Shown here one piece after another: positions 10,717-20,298 of a stretch of DNA of 64,000 nt; positions within the stretch are counted from its first letter, which is position 1; each line of letters starts with the position of its first letter. The position numbers and the translations under genes were made by a program. This DNA comes from Candidatus Blochmanniella pennsylvanica str. BPEN (lineage in GTDB: Bacteria; Pseudomonadota; Gammaproteobacteria; Enterobacterales; Enterobacteriaceae), in the NCBI RefSeq assembly GCF_000011745.1, contig NC_007292.1, positions 372,001-436,000 of the forward strand. The letters run 5' to 3'. Under the pieces are notes generated by a model. It did no database searches, was not told where the DNA came from, and saw only the letters and a list, made by a program, of their open reading frames with translations.

Positions 10717-12249
10717 TTATATATAATTTTTGCATTTAAAAATTAGAAATATATATATAATAATGCCCAGAAAAAAACCGGATCCAAATTTTGCATATGG
10801 TGTTAAACCTGTGGTTGGAATGACCTTGTCACTAAGCACCGCAGAAATGAACTGAGGCAGTTGTGCTTGCAGAGAACCATCTGCATTAACAATCGCTGTA
10901 ATTCCATTATTTGTGCTACATAATAAAGGTCTGCCTAATTCTAGAGCACGCATACGAGCCATTTGGAAAAACTGCCACGGTCCAATAGACCGACCGAACC
11001 ACGCATTATTTGCAACAGTTAATAAAAAATCAGTATCAGATTTAAAATTGTCACGTATTTGTTTACCAAGAATTATTTCATAACAAATAGCAGTAGTCAT
11101 TTTTACGCACGACACACTCAATTGTGGTTGAAAATAACAACCTTCTTGCATAAAAGGCACAGGTATATTAAAAAGATTCAGTAATGGTTTAAAAAATCTC
11201 TGAAATGGAAACTTTTCAGACCATAACACTAAATGATGTTTATCATATCTATTGCGATTCGGATATTTATAGGATTCAGATTCTCCTAGTACTATAACAC
11301 TATTATAGTAATGATAATAGTTTTGAATGTAACGTATTCCAATAATTCCGGTAATTAAATTCGTTTGAAATTGTCTACATTTATGATCTAATAATGTTAA
11401 AATTGTATTATGCTCAATTTCATTTCCCGGGATAGCTGATTCGGGCCAAATAACTATTTTTGTTTTGCCAAGTAAAGGTAAAGTATGGTTTATATATGTC
11501 TGCAGTATTTTTTCTACATAATTAGAATTCCATTTTATATGTTGATCAATATTACCTTGCACTAAAGAAACGTGAATAGCGCGTTGTGGCTGAAAATGAT
11601 ACCATTGTATCCTCGTTAAGGGTGATAACAATAATAATATTCCGAAAGATATGATTAATGACGATAATTGCGTTCTTTTGATAGAAACAGCTAATAATCC
11701 ACTGATTAAAATAAGAGTAAATGTAATACCTTCTACACCAAAAATAGGAGCAATACCTTTTAGGGGGCCATCAATTTGACTATATCCAAATTGTAACCAT
11801 GGAAAACCGGTGAACATATACCCCCTGATATATTCAACAATTGACCATATCACTGGAGCAGCGCTTACTGCATACCATATAGTTGTATATGATTGCATCA
11901 GCGACAATAAAACAGAAAATAATATAGGAAACAGTATCAGATATAACACCAAAAAAACAATTAATAAAATATTGATACAATTACACATATTACTAAATTG
12001 GTCTATACTTATATAGATCCATTGTAACCCGCTACCAAAAAATCCAATACCCCAAAAAAATGTATTCCATGCTGCTTTTTTCCATGTAGAATCTAAAATG
12101 GTTTTTAAAAAAACAGTTAAGGAAATAATACTAGCTGGCCAAAAATTATATGGAGAAAATCCTAAAATACCGAATGCTCCAAATAACAACACTGTAAAAA
12201 ACACAAAATATTGTTTATATTTATAATATGTAGTAACAACAAAAATCAT
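10717..12249 (-). CDS. lnt: Lnt, apolipoprotein N-acyltransferase
   Basis: Lnt adds the third acyl chain to the N-terminal cysteine of lipoproteins in the inner membrane, which allows Lol sorting to the outer membrane. The 510 residues (E. coli 512) comprise an N-terminal bundle of membrane helices, a periplasmic nitrilase-like domain and a C-terminal helix. The Glu-Lys-Cys triad is visible: Glu in WPESAIPG, Lys in DKHHLV, Cys in ICYEII. The loop that follows the lysine reads LVLWSEKF rather than the usual LVPFGEF. The substrates encoded in this window are LptE, Pal and LolB. It sits 2 bp downstream of corC, so translation is probably coupled. Confidence 0.95.
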   Translation of the reverse strand: MIFVVTTYYKYKQYFVFFTVLLFGAFGILGFSPYNFWPASIISLTVFLKTILDSTWKKAAWNTFFWGIGFFGSGLQWIYISIDQFSNMCNCINILLIVFLVLYLILFPILFSVLLSLMQSYTTIWYAVSAAPVIWSIVEYIRGYMFTGFPWLQFGYSQIDGPLKGIAPIFGVEGITFTLILISGLLAVSIKRTQLSSLIISFGILLLLSPLTRIQWYHFQPQRAIHVSLVQGNIDQHIKWNSNYVEKILQTYINHTLPLLGKTKIVIWPESAIPGNEIEHNTILTLLDHKCRQFQTNLITGIIGIRYIQNYYHYYNSVIVLGESESYKYPNRNRYDKHHLVLWSEKFPFQRFFKPLLNLFNIPVPFMQEGCYFQPQLSVSCVKMTTAICYEIILGKQIRDNFKSDTDFLLTVANNAWFGRSIGPWQFFQMARMRALELGRPLLCSTNNGITAIVNADGSLQAQLPQFISAVLSDKVIPTTGLTPYAKFGSGFFLGIIIYIFLIFKCKNYI

Positions 12250-12251
12250 GT

Positions 12252-13136
12252 CTACAAATTATTTTCTTTAGGTGTATATAATGAGTTGTTGGGAATTTGT
12301 ACAAGTAATTGTACAATACGATGACTGTCTATAAGTGTAACTTTAAATTTGTAGCCCAAAATATCAATAGATTCCCCATTTGTAGGTAAATGCCCGAAAG
12401 ATTGCATAATAAAACCCCCAATAGTGTCTATTTCTTCATTATGAAAACAGGTGTTAAACATTTTATTAAAATCTGCAACAGGGGTTAATGCATTAATAAT
12501 AAAAGTATGTTGGTTTATTTGACAAATATTAAAACTATCTTTATTATCGTATTCATCTTCAATCTCACCAACAATTAATTCTAATATGTCTTCGATGGTA
12601 ATCAGTCCAGACATTCCTCCAAATTCATCTATTACAATAGCCATATGACAGTGTTGTAGACGAAATTCTTGTAACATTCTATCTACGCCTTTCTGTTCTG
12701 GCACTACCATTGCTGGACGTAAAATTTTATCAATACTACGTGGTTGTGATTGTTTTAGTATGAATGGTAATAAATCTTTAGCAATCAAAACACCCTTAAT
12801 TTTATCCTGATTACCATACAACACTGGGAACCTAGAATGAGCAGATTCTATAATAATGTTAAGTTGTTCATCCCAAGACTGGGTATTTTTCAAAAAAATA
12901 ATTTGCGCCCTAGGTACCATAACATCTCTAACTTTTTGTTCAACAATATCCATAACCCCTTCTAACATATCTCGAGTATCTGAATTTATCAAAGAATTTT
13001 GTTCAAAATCACGTATTAAATTTAATAAATCATTGCGATTTTTAGGACTACTATGAAAGAGATGATGTAATATAAAGGTGAAAAAACTTTTTTTACGAAT
13101 AGAATTAACGTTCTCCTCTGAATTATTGTTATTCAT
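12252..13136 (-). CDS. corC: CorC/YbeX, CBS-pair protein
   Basis: A cytoplasmic protein of the CorC/HlyC family, linked in enterobacteria to magnesium/cobalt efflux and to ribosome-related stress through ybeXYZ. The 294 residues (E. coli 292) contain two CBS motifs (about 75-200), with VMVPRAQI, SRFPV and the DEFGG..GL.T.EDI.E.IVGEI.DEYD signature, then the C-terminal CorC_HlyC domain (about 210-285) ending in the I.GY.F.V family pattern. It is part of the compact minus-strand run ybeZ-ybeY-corC-lnt. Confidence 0.93.
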   Translation of the reverse strand: MNNNNSEENVNSIRKKSFFTFILHHLFHSSPKNRNDLLNLIRDFEQNSLINSDTRDMLEGVMDIVEQKVRDVMVPRAQIIFLKNTQSWDEQLNIIIESAHSRFPVLYGNQDKIKGVLIAKDLLPFILKQSQPRSIDKILRPAMVVPEQKGVDRMLQEFRLQHCHMAIVIDEFGGMSGLITIEDILELIVGEIEDEYDNKDSFNICQINQHTFIINALTPVADFNKMFNTCFHNEEIDTIGGFIMQSFGHLPTNGESIDILGYKFKVTLIDSHRIVQLLVQIPNNSLYTPKENNL

Positions 13137-13168
13137 AATATTATTTATTATATCTTATAAAAATTTTA

Positions 13169-13642
13169 TTATCTATGTGCAACATGACAACACGTTCGAT
13201 ATCCACATTTCTGAAGTATATTTCTTTCTACTCGTTGCATTAATATAGCTTCTTTGTCCACAATATGATTGTACCCTAACAAATGTAGTGACCCATGAAT
13301 TATCATATGCGCCCAATGTGATCTACCAGGTACATTTTTTTCTTTAGATTCGTATTCTATGATCTGGCGACAAAGCACTACATCACCAAGTAATGGGGAT
13401 TTCATTCCCAATGGCGGCGTAAAAGGAAATGATAAAACATTAGTAGGGCAATCTTTTTTTAAATAATACCAATTTAAATAGTGCATCTCTTTTATATCTA
13501 CTATACGTACAGTTAATTCTATTTTTTTTTTATATATAGAAAATATAGCAGATACCCACGACTGAAACATTTTCCGATTAGGTAATCCATGTAAATTTTT
13601 ACATGCTAATTGTAAATCGATAATTACTTGGTTACTCGTCAT
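13169..13642 (-). CDS. ybeY: YbeY, endoribonuclease for rRNA maturation and quality control
   Basis: YbeY is a single-strand-specific zinc RNase needed for 16S rRNA 3'-end maturation. The 157 residues (E. coli 155) keep PTNVLSFPF and the zinc site HGSLHLLGYNH, in which all three histidines are present; the usual aspartate before the last histidine is asparagine. The coding strand carries an in-frame A10 run (window 13522-13531, tyrosine-lysine-lysine-lysine). It lies about 110 bp downstream of ybeZ, as in E. coli. Confidence 0.94.
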   Translation of the reverse strand: MTSNQVIIDLQLACKNLHGLPNRKMFQSWVSAIFSIYKKKIELTVRIVDIKEMHYLNWYYLKKDCPTNVLSFPFTPPLGMKSPLLGDVVLCRQIIEYESKEKNVPGRSHWAHMIIHGSLHLLGYNHIVDKEAILMQRVERNILQKCGYRTCCHVAHR

Positions 13643-13752
13643 CTATTATCCTTAGTCATAATAATAATTATTATTAATCGCTACTATTTGTTTTATTTAT
13701 ACTTTAATTTACAATTACTCTCATGTATATCTGTATATCTTATGATGTATAT

Positions 13753-14745
13753 TTAAAATTGTTTTTTCTCATCCCATGCTTCGTAAGCATCTATTATGCG
13801 ACTTACTATTGCATGACGTACCGAATCTTCTTTAGTAAAAAAATTAAAACTAATATCTTTAATTATGGATAAAACTTTAATGGCGTGTGTTAAACCAGAT
13901 GATTGATTAGATGGTAAATCAATTTGAGTGATATCTCCAGTAATAATGACTGTAGAATGAAATCCAATTCGGGTTAAAAACATCTTCATTTGAGTAATAG
14001 TTGTATTTTGACTTTCATCAAGAATAATGACAGAATCATTTAATGTGCGTCCGCGCATATAAGCTAACGGAGCTACTTCTATTATATTCTTTTGTATCAA
14101 TTGCTCTACTCTTTCACGCCCAATTATATTAAATAAAGCATCATATAATGGACGCACATAGGGATCAGATTTCTGATTAAGATCGCCCGGTAAAAAACCT
14201 AATTTTTCTCCTGCCTCAATAGCAGGACGAGTTAAAACAATATATTTGTTTTTTTTACGCTCTAATAAATCTACCGCAGCAGCTATAGCTAGATACGTTT
14301 TCCCAGTACCTGCAGGTCCTATTCCAAAAGTAATATCATGATTAAAAATATTATAAATATACTTTGATTGGTTTTTTGTACGAGGCTTTATTGTCCCATT
14401 TTTTGTTTCAATTTGTATCAAAGTATTATGATTTTTTTTTGTATATTTATATTGAGTTTGTAATATTTGGATTTGTTTAATAGTCAAATATACTTGCTCT
14501 GGATCAATGTCATGAATCACACCACATTCGGTCTCGGTATCCGAATATAAAGACACCAAAGCATTAGTGGCAGCATTAACTGATACTGATGTTCCTATTA
14601 ATCTAAAAAAATTATCACGCCTATTGATAGTAATATTCAATTGAGATTCTAATTGTTTCAAATTATCATCAAAAGGTCCGCATAGACTGATCAAACGTTT
14701 ATTATTTGCTGGTTGTAATCTAATCTCTTTAGTTTCTAAATTCAA
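13753..14745 (-). CDS. ybeZ: YbeZ, PhoH-like ATPase
   Basis: A cytoplasmic PhoH-family P-loop ATPase that interacts with YbeY. The 330 residues contain an N-terminal part matching CGPFDDNLKQLE and an ATPase domain with Walker A GPAGTGKT near residue 143 and Walker B VIILDESQN near 235, plus ITGDITQIDLP. The start is TTG at 14745: it reproduces the E. coli N-terminus (MN..T.EI.L.PA.N) and is preceded by AGGGGT. The charged C-terminal tail of E. coli is missing. miaB, the first gene of this operon in E. coli, is not found upstream. Confidence 0.93.
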   Translation of the reverse strand: MNLETKEIRLQPANNKRLISLCGPFDDNLKQLESQLNITINRRDNFFRLIGTSVSVNAATNALVSLYSDTETECGVIHDIDPEQVYLTIKQIQILQTQYKYTKKNHNTLIQIETKNGTIKPRTKNQSKYIYNIFNHDITFGIGPAGTGKTYLAIAAAVDLLERKKNKYIVLTRPAIEAGEKLGFLPGDLNQKSDPYVRPLYDALFNIIGRERVEQLIQKNIIEVAPLAYMRGRTLNDSVIILDESQNTTITQMKMFLTRIGFHSTVIITGDITQIDLPSNQSSGLTHAIKVLSIIKDISFNFFTKEDSVRHAIVSRIIDAYEAWDEKKQF

Positions 14746-15213
14746 AAATTACCCCTAAATTAATCATAATAAAAACAATTAATAGTAATACTTACATTGA
14801 ATCAAGACATTAAATGTAATTTATAACATTATTTAGAAATAAAAAATCTATCATCATAAGCTATGAAAAAATTTTCAACATATACACGTTTTTAAATACA
14901 TGCTTGAAATTTTAAAAATAAACAATAATAAGTATAACAACATATTAAAAATATAGATAAAAATTAACTTAATTTACTAATATAAATTAATAAATTAGTA
15001 ATATAACTGAAAGTTAAAATAATTGCAATCATATGTCAAGGACATATGATTGCAATTAAATCTTTAAATTTTTAAGTATTTATTTAATTTGAAACTTCTA
15101 TGTGTTATATGCCCGATTACTTACTTAAATTAATATTCGCTTGCATAAAATCTTAACATCATATAAAAATATACTTATATACAGTTTAACCTTTATGTAG
15201 ATCATAAAATATT
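14746..15213. other. Divergent spacer between ybeZ and ubiF
   Basis: This spacer should hold the promoters for ybeZ (leftward) and ubiF (rightward). miaB stands here in E. coli, but no miaB remnant was recognised. The main structure is a perfect 18-bp hairpin at 15020-15058, listed separately. Confidence 0.5.
15020..15058. repeat. Perfect 18-bp inverted repeat with 3-nt loop
   Basis: Left arm 15020-15037 and right arm 15041-15058 are exact reverse complements separated by AAG. The stem contains ATATGTC/GACATAT next to the loop. No T-run follows on either strand, so it is not a classical intrinsic terminator. It sits about 155 bp before ubiF. Confidence 0.9.
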
Positions 15214-16384
15214 ATGAATAAATTATTCTGTGATGTATTAATATTTGGTGCTGGTATTATAGGGGCATCTTTAGCATTACGTCTTTCTAAATCTGGTATT
15301 AAAGTAATCATAGTAGACCATACACATCCTGTTCCAATGAAAAAAAAAACCGCATATTCGAGTTGCTGCTATTAATTATGCTTCAATAGAATTTTTAAAA
15401 CAAATTAATATATGGAAAAAAATTCCTTCTAATTTTTGCACGCCATATCACCGCCTAGAAGTATGGGAATGCCCATCATCAAAAGTAATTTTTCATTCCA
15501 TGGCTGCAGGAGTATCCATGATGGGGTGCATTATTGAAAATAATCGGTTACAATTAGCACTTTGGGAAGATTTCGTAAACTTCAAAACAATAACATTATA
15601 TTGCCCATCCATATTAGTATCCACACATTATGACGGATTTTGTTGGCGATGCATTCTTGATAATGGTGTCGTAGTTGTTAGTCGTTTATTAATAGGAGCT
15701 GATGGAATTTATTCTCAAGTTCGAAAAATATTGGGAATCGGGGTAATTGGTTGGAAATATCGTCAATTTTGTATGTTACTCACCATTAAAACAGACAAAT
15801 GTAAAAATGGAACAATTTGGCAAATATTTACTCCTTGGGGTCCCATAGGATTTTTACCTCTGTATAATCATTGGGGATCATTAATGTGGTACAATACTCC
15901 TGAGCGTATTCAGGAGTTACAACAATTACCTGTAGCAATGTTGGAAAAAAAAATCGAAAATAATTTTCAAAAACAACTAGGTAACGTTAAGTTACACAAT
16001 ATGACTGTAGTTCCATTGATTCGTCAATGTGCATACAACTACATAACTTCAGGAGGTGCATTAGTTGGAGATGCGGCACATTCTCTGCACCCTTTAGCAG
16101 GGCAAGGAATAAATTTAGGACTTCGTGATGTCATGAGTTTATCCCGATTACTAATTAATTCACGTGTTTTTGACGAGTATTCGAGTATTTCAGAGGTGTT
16201 GATATCCTATCAAAAAAGCCGTAAATATGACTCTTTCCTTATGCAATCATGCATAGATTGGTTATACGTTGTTTTTCATAATAATTACTTGCCACTAAAA
16301 ATAGCTAGGAACGTTGCATTTATGACAGTTGAGCGCTCCTTATATTTAAAAAGAAAAGTATTAAAATATGCTTTAGGTATATAA
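15214..16384 (+). pseudogene. ubiF: UbiF, 2-octaprenyl-3-methyl-6-methoxy-benzoquinol hydroxylase; single frameshift in an A10 run
   Basis: UbiF is the FAD-dependent monooxygenase for the last ring hydroxylation of ubiquinone. Frame 1 from ATG 15214 encodes the FAD-binding start (DVLIFGAGIIGASLALRLS) and ends early after the poly(A) run. From the run onward another frame continues without a stop to TAA 16384, with RVAAIN, the HR.E.WE region, LVIGADGIYSQVR-like, LVGDAAHS.HPLAGQGINLG and the YALGI end. The run is A10 at 15340-15349; with nine As the whole gene would be one open frame of about 390 codons matching E. coli UbiF (391). Every other part is intact, which suggests very recent damage or rescue by RNA polymerase slippage, known at poly(A) tracts in Blochmannia and Buchnera. 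Confidence 0.92.
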
Positions 16385-16627
16385 GAGTATATACAGTATT
16401 GCGACATATATATCAAATGTAGAGAGATTCTAAATCTATCTTGAATTTAATTATAAAAATAAATTTTTATACTTATATTACTACAATGCATTATACATGT
16501 AAAAATGATTCCTACTCAAATATATTTTGATTGTTCATTTTTAATAATCATTCATGAAACATGATATAGACTTTGAAAACGCAATATTTTTATATTTTTT
16601 ATTTGAGTATAATAACATGAAAATCCA

Positions 16628-16699
16628 CTGGGGCACCAGGATTCGAACCTGGGAATGGCGGGATCAAAACCCGCTGCCTTACCGCTTGGCTATACCCCA
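16628..16699 (-). tRNA. tRNA-Gln, anticodon TTG
   Basis: On the minus strand the 72-nt gene starts TGGGGTATAGCCAAGCGG and ends GGTGCCCCAG; the anticodon arm is GCGGG-TTTTGAT-CCCGC, anticodon TTG. The T arm carries GGTTCGAATCC. CCA is not encoded. It heads a three-tRNA remnant of the E. coli glnX-metT tRNA cluster, which also follows ubiF there. Confidence 0.95.
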
Positions 16700-16782
16700 T
16701 TTATCATAATATGCTTATTCATGTATATTTTTATATTTATTTATGTATTCCTTTTGTTGCATAGTCACTTAAATAAACAACA

Positions 16783-16864
16783 TACGGGAGGCGAGATTTG
16801 AACTCGCATACTTCTCAGTATCAGATCCTAATTCTGACGCGTCTACCTATTTCGCCACTCCCGC
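16783..16864 (-). tRNA. leuW: tRNA-Leu, anticodon TAG
   Basis: This 82-nt class II tRNA has a variable arm (ACTGAGAAGT region) and an anticodon arm TCAGA-ATTAGGA-TCTGA giving anticodon TAG. The acceptor stem begins GCGGGAG and ends CTCCCGT plus discriminator A, so the first pair is G1-U72 rather than G-C. CCA is not encoded. Confidence 0.95.
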
Positions 16865-16891
16865 TTTGTTGTACCTATCTGATTATATAAA

Positions 16892-16965
<74 letters not shown>

Positions 16966-17408
16966 AATATTTTTAATTATCCTGTGTTATGGATCCCATT
17001 ACGAACTGAAACACATAAATTTATACTACATTATGCAATAATTATAAAATATCCGTCAACTTTCTTTTATGGATATAAAATGGGTATATTTTTAGTTATT
17101 ATGTAAACTTATAATTTTGTTAAAAAAATTATAAAATTATATGATTTACTTTATGAGCACGCTCATATAAAAATAACTATAATTTAAGTAATTTGAAAAT
17201 AAAAATAAAATATTTCTGCATAGAAACATATATTACGAAGCTATTCCATATAATAGTTCAACTTTGTTCATATGTGAATATGGTAACACATAATTTGTAG
17301 TAATAAAAATTTAAAAATTGTTAGTTTAATACACAAGATCATTAATGAGATAAAAAATTCCATCATGGATGAACATTTATTTAAGCATATGTCTATATGT
17401 AGTCGAAT
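16966..17408. other. Spacer between tRNA-Met and nagA
   Basis: In E. coli asnB, nagD and nagC lie between this tRNA cluster and nagA. Nothing of them is readable here. A 7-bp inverted repeat (TATGAGC/GCTCATA) near 17150-17167 is the only local structure I see. Confidence 0.5.
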
Positions 17409-18569
17409 TTATGGCAATGATGTATTCACTATTTTTCCGTTAACTATGGTTTTTTTTATTTGATAGTCTGTGTTAAAAACAGTTAAATTAGCAATCTTAT
17501 TTATTTCTAAGCTACCTAAACAATGGTCCATTCCGATAGCTTTGGCTGGATATAAGGTAGCCATACGCACAGCTTCATCTAATGGTATTCCAGCATATTT
17601 AACACTGTTTTTTATTGCTTGAATCATGGTTAAAGTCGATCCACTAAGTGTGCCTTTACTATCCTCACATATGTTATTACGATGATATATGGTTTTATTA
17701 GAAAAAAGAAATCGGGATCTAATTTTATTAGATCCCGCAGGACTAGTGGCATCAGTTACTAAAATTAAACGATCTCCTTTAATTTTTTTAGCATATCTAA
17801 TATTAGCCCAATGAACATGCAATCCATCTGCTATAACACTGCAATATATTTCTGGCACATCAAAAATAGCTCCGATAACACCAGGTTCACGAGCAATTAA
17901 CGGTGGCATAGCATTAAATAAATGGGTTCCAAAACTAACACCGTATGAGAAACTAAATCGTGCTTGTTCATAAGTAGCGTTAGAATGTCCAATTGCAACA
18001 CAAATACCCGATTTTTTTAATTTTTGAATAAATGTCATATCTAATTGTTCGGGAGCAAGAGTTATTTTTCTGATAACATCACTATTTTCACACAGATAAT
18101 TTATCATCTCTTTTGTCGGACAACGAATCAATATCGGGTTATGTATACCTCTTTTTGTAGAGTTTAAGAATGGCCCTTCCAAATGTAATCCTAAAGCCTG
18201 ATTTTTATTTTTAGATAAAAAAATACGCATGATCTCAATAGCTCGTTGCATCAGAACATTATTACTAGTAATCAACGTTGGAAGAAAACTAGTACACCCT
18301 GAAAATTGGTTAGTTTCCTGCATTTTTTCAAGTGTACATATTGATATTGCATTTATATGATCGTTGAATTGTACGCCGCCGCACCCGTTAATTTGTAAAT
18401 CTATAAATCCAGGTGTCAATAAAGATCCTGATAAATCATGTACATCTATGTTTTTAGGCAACTCGCTACTCAAACAAATAGCTTTAATAACATTTTCAGA
18501 AACGATAAGCGCATGATTATCAATAATTTCCTTACCAGTGTATATCGTACTATTAATTAAAGCATACAT
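17409..18569 (-). CDS. nagA: NagA, N-acetylglucosamine-6-phosphate deacetylase
   Basis: NagA releases acetate from GlcNAc-6-phosphate, giving glucosamine-6-phosphate for NagB. The 386 residues (E. coli 382) fold as an amidohydrolase TIM barrel. Visible motifs are PGFIDLQINGCGG (about 53-65), LHLEGPF with the metal-binding glutamate (about 128), GHSNA, THLFNAM with metal histidines, and LVTDATSPAG with the catalytic aspartate (about 273). It lies 10 bp downstream of nagB, so the pair forms one transcript. nagC, nagD and nagE are absent nearby, so the substrate probably comes from wall recycling or the host rather than the usual PTS. Confidence 0.96.
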   Translation of the reverse strand: MYALINSTIYTGKEIIDNHALIVSENVIKAICLSSELPKNIDVHDLSGSLLTPGFIDLQINGCGGVQFNDHINAISICTLEKMQETNQFSGCTSFLPTLITSNNVLMQRAIEIMRIFLSKNKNQALGLHLEGPFLNSTKRGIHNPILIRCPTKEMINYLCENSDVIRKITLAPEQLDMTFIQKLKKSGICVAIGHSNATYEQARFSFSYGVSFGTHLFNAMPPLIAREPGVIGAIFDVPEIYCSVIADGLHVHWANIRYAKKIKGDRLILVTDATSPAGSNKIRSRFLFSNKTIYHRNNICEDSKGTLSGSTLTMIQAIKNSVKYAGIPLDEAVRMATLYPAKAIGMDHCLGSLEINKIANLTVFNTDYQIKKTIVNGKIVNTSLP

Positions 18570-18579
18570 ATTTTAGAAA

Positions 18580-19383
18580 TTACATTATGATTGTCTGATT
18601 ATTTATTTCTAGTTCTCGAAAATACTTGACTGTTTTCATTTTTAATTCCATAGTTGATAGCTCATCGCATACTAATACTGATTTAGGATGTAACTGTAGA
18701 CAACTAATAGTCCACATATGATTAACATTACCTTCAATTGCTGCTTGTACTGCCGCTGCTTTATTTATTCCAGTTGCTATTATTATTATTTCTCGTGACT
18801 CCATTAATGTAGCAATTCCAATAGTTAATGCAAATTTAGGGACAGAATCAATATTATTATTAAAAAACTTAGCATTTGATACACGAGTTTCTTTACTTAA
18901 GTTTTTAAGTCTGGTGCGCGATGTTAAAGAAGAGCCAGGTTCATTGAAAGCAAGATGTCCATCACTACCAACCCCCCCTATCAACAAATGAATACCCCCA
19001 TATAATTTTATTTTTTCTTCATATCGTTGACATTCATCTTTAACATTATTGGTATTTCCATTTAAAACGTAGACATTTTCTTTAGGAATATCAACATGAT
19101 CAATAAAATTTGTATGTATAAAAGTATAATAGCTTTTTAAATCTGTATGAGATAAACCAAGATATTCGTCCATAGTAAATATTACTACATATTTAAAACT
19201 TACTTGATTAGACCGATGCAGCGCTATAATATTTTTATAAGTCTTTATTGGAGTTCTTCCTGCAGGTAAACCTAATACAAACGGATTGTCGATGGTAGGA
19301 TGAAAAGAATTAATACGGCAAACAACGTAGTGCGCAACCCATTGAGCAACGTGATCAGAGGTATCTAAAAATATAACTCTCAT
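18580..19383 (-). CDS. nagB: NagB, glucosamine-6-phosphate deaminase
   Basis: NagB converts glucosamine-6-phosphate to fructose-6-phosphate and ammonia. The 267 residues (E. coli 266) keep the active site: TMDEYLGL with the ring-opening aspartate (about 72), and [14 protein letters not shown] (about 136-149) with the Asp-His-Glu relay. [13 protein letters not shown] near residue 40 binds phosphate. AAGGATC lies just before ATG 19383. The repressor NagC is not present, so expression is probably constitutive. Confidence 0.96.
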   Translation of the reverse strand: MRVIFLDTSDHVAQWVAHYVVCRINSFHPTIDNPFVLGLPAGRTPIKTYKNIIALHRSNQVSFKYVVIFTMDEYLGLSHTDLKSYYTFIHTNFIDHVDIPKENVYVLNGNTNNVKDECQRYEEKIKLYGGIHLLIGGVGSDGHLAFNEPGSSLTSRTRLKNLSKETRVSNAKFFNNNIDSVPKFALTIGIATLMESREIIIIATGINKAAAVQAAIEGNVNHMWTISCLQLHPKSVLVCDELSTMELKMKTVKYFRELEINNQTIIM

Positions 19384-20298
19384 ATAAAGATCCTTGTTTA
19401 ATTGAGCTGATAATAAATCATCCTATATTATTTAAAAACTAATAAAACACTATATATACATATATGGTTAATTGCGGACCTGATGCGATTTCTTTTTTAA
19501 AATTAAAGATAATAATTTTATTAGCACAGTATTGTACTGATAATAAATTATAGAAATAAACACACCTCATGAGATAATTCGTTCCTTACGTGCTCCAGTA
19601 GCTGTCGAACAATTATGTATGTATATTAACATATAATCATTTGCACAATTGTTACAATACTTAAATACATGCGTTTATCTCCATTATGTACCCATTCCTG
19701 TATACTGATTAAAAAATTACATATTCCTGCGCATTACAACCGTCTTTAAATAAAGATTTACGATTAATTTATTTCAAAAAAACGTTATCTTTCTCATAAT
19801 AAAGTTAACACAAATATATTCTATACAGAAGTATTAAAATTTACAACAGCAAAGTAACGTTTATATTATTCTCAATTTGAGTAACAATGCAGATCTACAT
19901 AATTACCTACTTATTGATCTAAAAAAATAATTGCAAAGACCATAATGTCTTCACGAAAATATATAGATATCAATCTATATTGGCTTGGATACGTAAAATA
20001 TGACATCTTAATTATAAAAACAGAATCTATTATTATTTGATTTGTATTGTAGCTATTCTAGGAATATATTTAGATTTAAGATAATAATTATAACGCTGTT
20101 AAATATTTCAAATATTAATTAATGTACTTGTCAATATATTGTATATATGCATATTATTATTGTCATATAGAATGATATTTTTTAAAAATTTTTATATTTT
20201 TATGTAATAATCTTCATTCGATATCGTCATTTAAATTAATGAAGATATGTTATCTACGGATTAGCAATGATAGTATATATTTAGAAAAGGATAAAAGA
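19384..20298. other. Long spacer upstream of glnS, where nagE stands in E. coli
   Basis: About 900 bp with divergent flanking genes. I could not read nagE (the GlcNAc PTS permease) in any frame. A sigma-70-like pair TTGTCA (20128-20133) and TATTAT (20152-20157) 18 bp apart may drive glnS, but in such AT-rich DNA this could be chance. A clear ribosome-binding site AAGGAT is at 20287-20292. Confidence 0.45.

Noticed and set aside
15500-16384. Downstream ubiF frame as a separate shorter gene starting at an internal ATG
   Set aside because: Conserved UbiF sequence continues in the same frame upstream of that ATG to the A10 run, so this is one gene with a frameshift rather than a new short gene.
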